A stretch of 64,000 nucleotides of DNA, taken from the NCBI GenBank assembly GCA_035325705.1, contig DAOKZI010000001.1, forward strand, positions 496,001 to 560,000, read 5' to 3'. This DNA is from Ga0077536 sp035325705 (GTDB lineage Bacteria > Pseudomonadota > Gammaproteobacteria > Ga0077536). The notes under the pieces were generated by a model. It saw only the letters and a list, made by a program, of their open reading frames with translations. It was not told the origin of the DNA and searched no databases. The position numbers were made by a program, and so were the translations under genes. Positions 60,891 to 64,000 of the stretch are shown here, piece by piece (the stretch's first letter is position 1; every line of letters starts with the position of its first letter).

Positions 60891-61316
60891 TCAGTCCGCG
60901 TGCGGTGGACCTTTCAGCTCCACCGTGTTGCCTTCGGGATCGCGCAGATAGATCGAGGGCCCATAGCCGTCCGCGCCGTAGCGCGTCGCCACTTCCTCGA
61001 CCGCGACACCGTGACGCACGAGATGCGCGCGCAGCGCCGCGACGTCGAAGGGTTCGATGCGCAGGCAGAAGTGATCGACGTTGCGTCCCGTCGCGCCCGG
61101 CGCGGCACCGCCGGCCCGGCCGAGCGGGCCGTCAATCGTCACGAGGTCGATCAGCGCCGCGCCCGCGCGTAGCTGGACGAGCCCATAGTCCCCCATCCGC
61201 CGCTCCTCTTGCGCGCCGAGCACGTCGCGGTAGAAGGCGAGCATGCGCGCCTCGTCGACGATGCGCAGCACCAGGTGATCGAGCCCGCGGAGCTGGAACG
61301 GAACCGTGTCGGTCAT
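60891..61316 (-). CDS. VOC-superfamily (glyoxalase/dioxygenase-fold) protein
   Basis: 141 residues, one VOC domain of two beta-alpha-beta-beta-beta units. Metal-ligand positions: LDHLVLRIVDEARMLAFYRD (His12-type), DHFCLRIEPFD in the middle and DPEGNTVELKG near the C-terminus (Glu ligand). It resembles the bacterial FosX/virulence-protein-like VOC branch, but I cannot name a substrate. Divergent from the DUF5610-like gene region and convergent with the CxxC protein gene. Confidence 0.85.
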   Translation of the reverse strand: MTDTVPFQLRGLDHLVLRIVDEARMLAFYRDVLGAQEERRMGDYGLVQLRAGAALIDLVTIDGPLGRAGGAAPGATGRNVDHFCLRIEPFDVAALRAHLVRHGVAVEEVATRYGADGYGPSIYLRDPEGNTVELKGPPHAD

Positions 61317-61444
61317 GCGGCCAGCGTAGTGCCGTCAGCGGATTTTTCGTAGCCCGCATCGGCACGCGACGCTCGGCATCGCGCAGTTCCAGGCTCAAAT
61401 CGTCCGACACGAGGCGACGAATACGCCGCAGCCAGGCGCCGATT

Positions 61445-61470
61445 CCCGGATTCGCTGGCGCTCATCCGGG
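61445..61470. repeat. REP-like palindrome
   Basis: CCCGGAT and ATCCGGG seven-base arms with CGCTGGCGCT between them, inside a run ending CATCCGGGCTACA. This is a common proteobacterial repetitive palindrome type. A part copy of the TAGCCCG edge also occurs near 61350. It sits between the VOC and the downstream minus-strand gene. Confidence 0.55.
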
Positions 61471-61492
61471 CTACACGTGCATGCGCCGTCGT

Positions 61493-62554
61493 TCAGGCCA
61501 CCGCCTGCAGCGGCGCCTCCTGTCGCGCCGCCAGCGTGTCCAGCGTCTCGGGCACGAGCGGCGACAGCGTGGCTGCGGTCCCGGTGTCCGCCGCCTTCGT
61601 GGCAGCCGCCTGCGTCACGACCGACTGGAAGATGCGCAGCTTCAGCGACAGCTCGAGCGAGGCGCCGGACGCGGTACCGGGCGCCGGGGCGGACAGCTTC
61701 TCCAGCAACTGCGTGAGGAAGCCGCGGATCGCCTCCTGCGCCGAGGGCGTTTGCGTCGGCGCGTCCGCGTCCGCGGTCGCTGCGCTCGGCGCTTGCTCCG
61801 GCGCGGCGGGCGCGGACGCCGCCGGAGTCGGAGTCGATTCAGTCGCGATCTCGGCCGGCGCCGTATTCGCCGCCGAAGTGGCGATCGAAGCCGCAGCGAC
61901 GGGCGCAGCGGACGGGCTTGGGCTCGCCGCCGGCGCGGGGCTCGCCGCCGGCAGCGGGATCACGTTCGCCGGCAGTCCCTTCGAGGTATAGGTCATCTGC
62001 TCGCGCAGACTCAGCTCGAGGCCGACGCTCGCGAGCTGCGAGGCGTCGATTTTCAGCGCCGCCGCGGCGTCGAAGGCGCCGGCGACATCGTCGCCGAAGA
62101 ACTGCTGCGCGAGCTGGCCGATCTGATCGAGCACGCCGTCGATGGCGGCCCTTTCCTCTTCGTTCAATTCACCGTCGACTTCGAAGGAGACGCGCACGCC
62201 GAGCTTGGAGGTCTGGTCCACCGCGGTGCTCGTCTGCTCGCCGTCCTGCTTCTGCGTGGCGGTGAGCGAAGTCGACTGGCGCACGGCGATCTTCAGCTCC
62301 ACCGTATCGCCTTCGCGGGTCTCGATGAACAGCGAAGTCCCTTCGCTGCGGCGATAGCTCAGCTTGGCCGAGGCTTCCGCTTCGTTGTTTGCCGATGTTT
62401 TCTGTGGCCGGTCGCAGCGATGGTGATCGCTGCGCGGCCGGCGCACGTCCTGACCGCGCTGTGCGCACTGGCCTTCGGCGGCACGATTCGATGGGAACGA
62501 TGAAAACGAGCGGGCGAGCATGCCCGACAGGCGCTGGGGGGTGATCGCGTCCAT
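61493..62554 (-). CDS. Ala/Pro-rich protein with DUF5610-like core
   Basis: 353 residues from ATG 62554. The middle part (about residues 90-180) reads like a DUF5610-type core: VSFEVDGELNEEERAAIDGV then LDQIGQLAQQFFGDDVAGAF, FDAAAALKIDASQL. After it comes a low-complexity Ala/Pro/Ser/Thr segment (about 205-280), then a C-terminal helical part (EAIRGFLTQLLEKLSAP). The N-terminal 60 residues are Arg/Ser/Gln-rich and poorly conserved in appearance. No signal peptide. Function unknown. Confidence 0.7.
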   Translation of the reverse strand: MDAITPQRLSGMLARSFSSFPSNRAAEGQCAQRGQDVRRPRSDHHRCDRPQKTSANNEAEASAKLSYRRSEGTSLFIETREGDTVELKIAVRQSTSLTATQKQDGEQTSTAVDQTSKLGVRVSFEVDGELNEEERAAIDGVLDQIGQLAQQFFGDDVAGAFDAAAALKIDASQLASVGLELSLREQMTYTSKGLPANVIPLPAASPAPAASPSPSAAPVAAASIATSAANTAPAEIATESTPTPAASAPAAPEQAPSAATADADAPTQTPSAQEAIRGFLTQLLEKLSAPAPGTASGASLELSLKLRIFQSVVTQAAATKAADTGTAATLSPLVPETLDTLAARQEAPLQAVA

Positions 62555-62653
62555 ATCCTCCGGTCCCTCGTCGAAGCGTGATGTCGATCAAGGTTGTCGA
62601 CCGGTCGCAGGCGCGGGTTTAGCGCGATGGAGACGAATCGTCTCCGATGCCTT

Positions 62654-63100
62654 TCATTCGGGTATCTCCGCCTCGACGAGTCGTGCGAGCTGCGCGAGCG
62701 ATTCCTGCCAGCCGAGATAGCACTGCTCGACCGGAATCGCTTCCGGTATCCCGGCCTGCACGATGTCGACTTCGACGCCGCAGGACACTTCGCGCAGCGT
62801 GACGGTGACTTCCATCTGGCCGGGCAGACCGGGATCGTCGAAGCGGTCGACGTAGCGGATCTTCGTGAACGGCACGAGCTCGAGATATTCGCCGCCGAAC
62901 GCATGGCCGTTGCCGCTGCCGAAGTGGCGGAAGCTCATGCGGAAGCGGCCGCCGACCGCGGCTTCCATCTGATGGACCGTGCAGGTGTAGCCGTTCGGCG
63001 GCAGCCACTTGGCCAGCGCGTCGGCTTCTATGAAGGCGCGATAGACGCGCGCCGCGGGCGCGCGCAGGACGCGATGCAGGTGGACGGTACCGGTGCTCAT
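62654..63100 (-). CDS. SRPBCC/AHSA1-type START-like domain protein
   Basis: 148 residues from ATG 63100, chosen for the strong AAGGAGG ribosome-binding site just upstream; the longer frame is unsupported. The sequence follows the AHSA1 pattern: HRVLRAPAARVYRAFIEADAL, KWLPPNGYTC, GGRFRMSFRHFGSGNGH and the closing GWQESLAQLARLVEAE helix that caps the hydrophobic pocket. Members bind hydrophobic ligands or stimulate Hsp90; the ligand here is unknown. Confidence 0.88.
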   Translation of the reverse strand: MSTGTVHLHRVLRAPAARVYRAFIEADALAKWLPPNGYTCTVHQMEAAVGGRFRMSFRHFGSGNGHAFGGEYLELVPFTKIRYVDRFDDPGLPGQMEVTVTLREVSCGVEVDIVQAGIPEAIPVEQCYLGWQESLAQLARLVEAEIPE

Positions 63101-63218
63101 GACGAGCCTCCTTGCGAAACGTTGAATTTGGCGGGATTTCCCGCAGCGACCTATGCTGCCAGCCTGTCTGGGCCGCAATAGAACAAAGGCTATCCGAAGC
63201 TGCAGTCCGCGCTGCGCG

Positions 63219-63247
63219 CGATCGAGTCGGACACCTCGACTCGATCG
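63219..63247. repeat. 11-bp perfect hairpin between the SRPBCC and ferritin-like genes
   Basis: CGATCGAGTCG and CGACTCGATCG, seven bases apart. There is no T-run on either strand, so it is not a standard intrinsic terminator, though it lies after the stop of the ferritin-like gene on the minus strand. It may mark the end of that transcript or be an operator-like palindrome. Confidence 0.45.
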
Positions 63248-63324
63248 TTCGCCCTTGCGGCAGATGAAACGAAGCTCGCGGAGCGAGCCGCTGCTACACC
63301 GCCGGAGCGGCAATGCCCCTCCCC

Positions 63325-63633
63325 CTACGTCGCTCGATGCTCGTGATCGTCGCTCTCCAGACTCTTGGTCGTGAACAGATATTCCTTGAGCTGGAACGAG
63401 AAGCGCTCGTCGCGCCGGCGGATCCATTCGAGCACCATGGCCGCGTGCTCCATCTCCTCATCGCGGTTGTGTATGAGGATCTTTTTCAGCGTCGCGTCCT
63501 TGCAGGCGTACGCGCGCTGGTTGTACCAGTCGATGGCCTCGAGCTCCTCCATCAGGGATACGACGGCGCGGTGCATGTCGCGCACCTCGTCCGACAGCTC
63601 TTCGACCGGTTCGTGAAAGCCGACGCTAGCCAT
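63325..63633 (-). CDS. Encapsulated-ferritin (EncFtn) type di-iron protein
   Basis: 102 residues from ATG 63633, behind a strong AGGAGG. The sequence closely follows the EncFtn cargo family: MEELEAIDWYNQR (about residues 28-40), then HNRDEEMEHAAMVLEWIRRR (about 55-74), with Glu32, Glu59/Glu60, Glu62 and His63 as metal-ligand candidates and Trp36/Tyr37. Two antiparallel helices of the half-ferritin are visible, then YLFTTKSLESDDHEHRAT; I see no clear encapsulin-targeting peptide. Relatives store iron inside an encapsulin shell; no shell gene is seen in this window. Confidence 0.88.
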   Translation of the reverse strand: MASVGFHEPVEELSDEVRDMHRAVVSLMEELEAIDWYNQRAYACKDATLKKILIHNRDEEMEHAAMVLEWIRRRDERFSFQLKEYLFTTKSLESDDHEHRAT

Positions 63634-63953
63634 GGAGCCTCCTGACAAAATTGACATCCCGGCGTAACGTCATGGCGTCGGACGCGCGCCGGCCACCGAT
63701 CATTCGCCGATCCCGGCGCCCGCTGTCGATTCGCCGTCCGGCCATTCTCGTGTCGGCGATCCGAGGGCCACCGCCGACGGACGCGCGGGCGCGACGCCGG
63801 ATGGGTGCTCCGGCGCGGCGTTCGCCGCCGGATGCTCGGGCCCACCGGCGACGGAGCCGCCGCCTCATTGAGTTCGATCAACGCCGCGCGCCCGCCGCCC
63901 CACTAAGTTTTTCTCTGCCGGCGAGCGGCCGGCCGCATCGGCAGGAGGTTTCG
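63634..63953. other. 320-base divergent gap between the EncFtn-type gene and the GroEL-type gene
   Basis: No gene, no groES and no CIRCE palindrome can be found. It is very GC-rich with repeated CCGGCG-type words (for example around 63775-63850). Both flanking genes have strong AGGAGG ribosome-binding sites at its edges. The two promoters are not recognisable to me. Confidence 0.5.
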
Positions 63954-64000
63954 ATGAACTACAAGCAGGTGACGTTTCGGTCGCAGGCGCGCGAGAAGAT
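63954..64000 (+). CDS. GroEL-type chaperonin, 5' end only
   Basis: Only 47 bases are visible, translating as MNYKQVTFRSQAREK, which matches the very N-terminus of a chaperonin subunit of the KQVxFRSxAREKI type. A strong AGGAGG precedes the ATG. No groES lies upstream, unlike the canonical groESL operon, suggesting an extra chaperonin copy. The rest lies outside the window. Confidence 0.6.
   Translation, partial: MNYKQVTFRSQAREK

Noticed and set aside
63634..63953. CIRCE or groES upstream of the GroEL-type gene
   Set aside because: No TTAGCACTC/GAGTGCTAA pair and no groES-like reading frame is present in this gap.

Overview
This is a GC-rich (roughly two-thirds G+C by eye) stretch of a proteobacterial chromosome that includes the replication-origin neighbourhood. 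The gene orders cutA-dsbD-tlpA / aroQ-accB-accC-prmA-DUF3426 / dusB-fis-purH, the cytochrome c oxidase cluster with DUF2244, DUF2909 and a tiny Cox assembly ORF, a CIRCE operator in front of rpoH, and M16-M16-rsmD-coaD-ferredoxin all fit a betaproteobacterium. I cannot name the genus.

Layout. 1-11236 (minus strand): purine, translation-factor, fatty-acid and disulfide housekeeping genes, ending with a PLP aminotransferase. 11299-15168 (plus): glnE and ilvE. 15192-22857: a cell-surface glycan/LPS cluster (ELM1-type protein, two family-4 and two family-9 glycosyltransferases, a family-8-like transferase, a sulfotransferase and a DsbA-fold isomerase). A 207-bp inverted-repeat element sits in the divergent gap between the sulfotransferase and one heptosyltransferase. 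23040-28260: an accessory island with an uncharacterised frameshifted gene, a Fic AMP-transferase in the opposite direction, relic DNA, and a primase-like/SF2-helicase fusion. 28308-38230: the origin region (mnmE, yidC, rnpA, rpmH divergent from dnaA, dnaN, recF, gyrB), without a yidD. 38328-43289: comF, the biotin operon bioBFCD and a DUF2244 gene. 43444-52023: aa3-type cytochrome c oxidase structural and assembly genes with heme A synthesis (ctaA, ctaB). 52033-54013 (minus): ftsY-rpoH, with a perfect CIRCE palindrome covering the likely rpoH promoter. 54149-59990: two M16 peptidase-like proteins, rsmD, coaD, ferredoxin and gamma-glutamyltransferase. 60322-64000: small accessory genes, ending with an encapsulated-ferritin-type protein that has no shell gene nearby and the first 16 codons of a GroEL-type chaperonin.

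How the parts fit. Most genes form tight operons with 4-base stop/start overlaps (ATGA or GTGA). The parts that housekeeping does not explain are the 23-28 kb island, where two diverged copies of one gene junction flank the fic gene and point to a rearranged tandem module; the inverted-repeat element at 18.06-18.26 kb; the rnpA reading frame, which has no ATG, GTG or TTG near its expected start; and the orphan encapsulated-ferritin gene next to a chaperonin gene. No tRNA, rRNA, CRISPR array, complete insertion sequence or prophage was seen.
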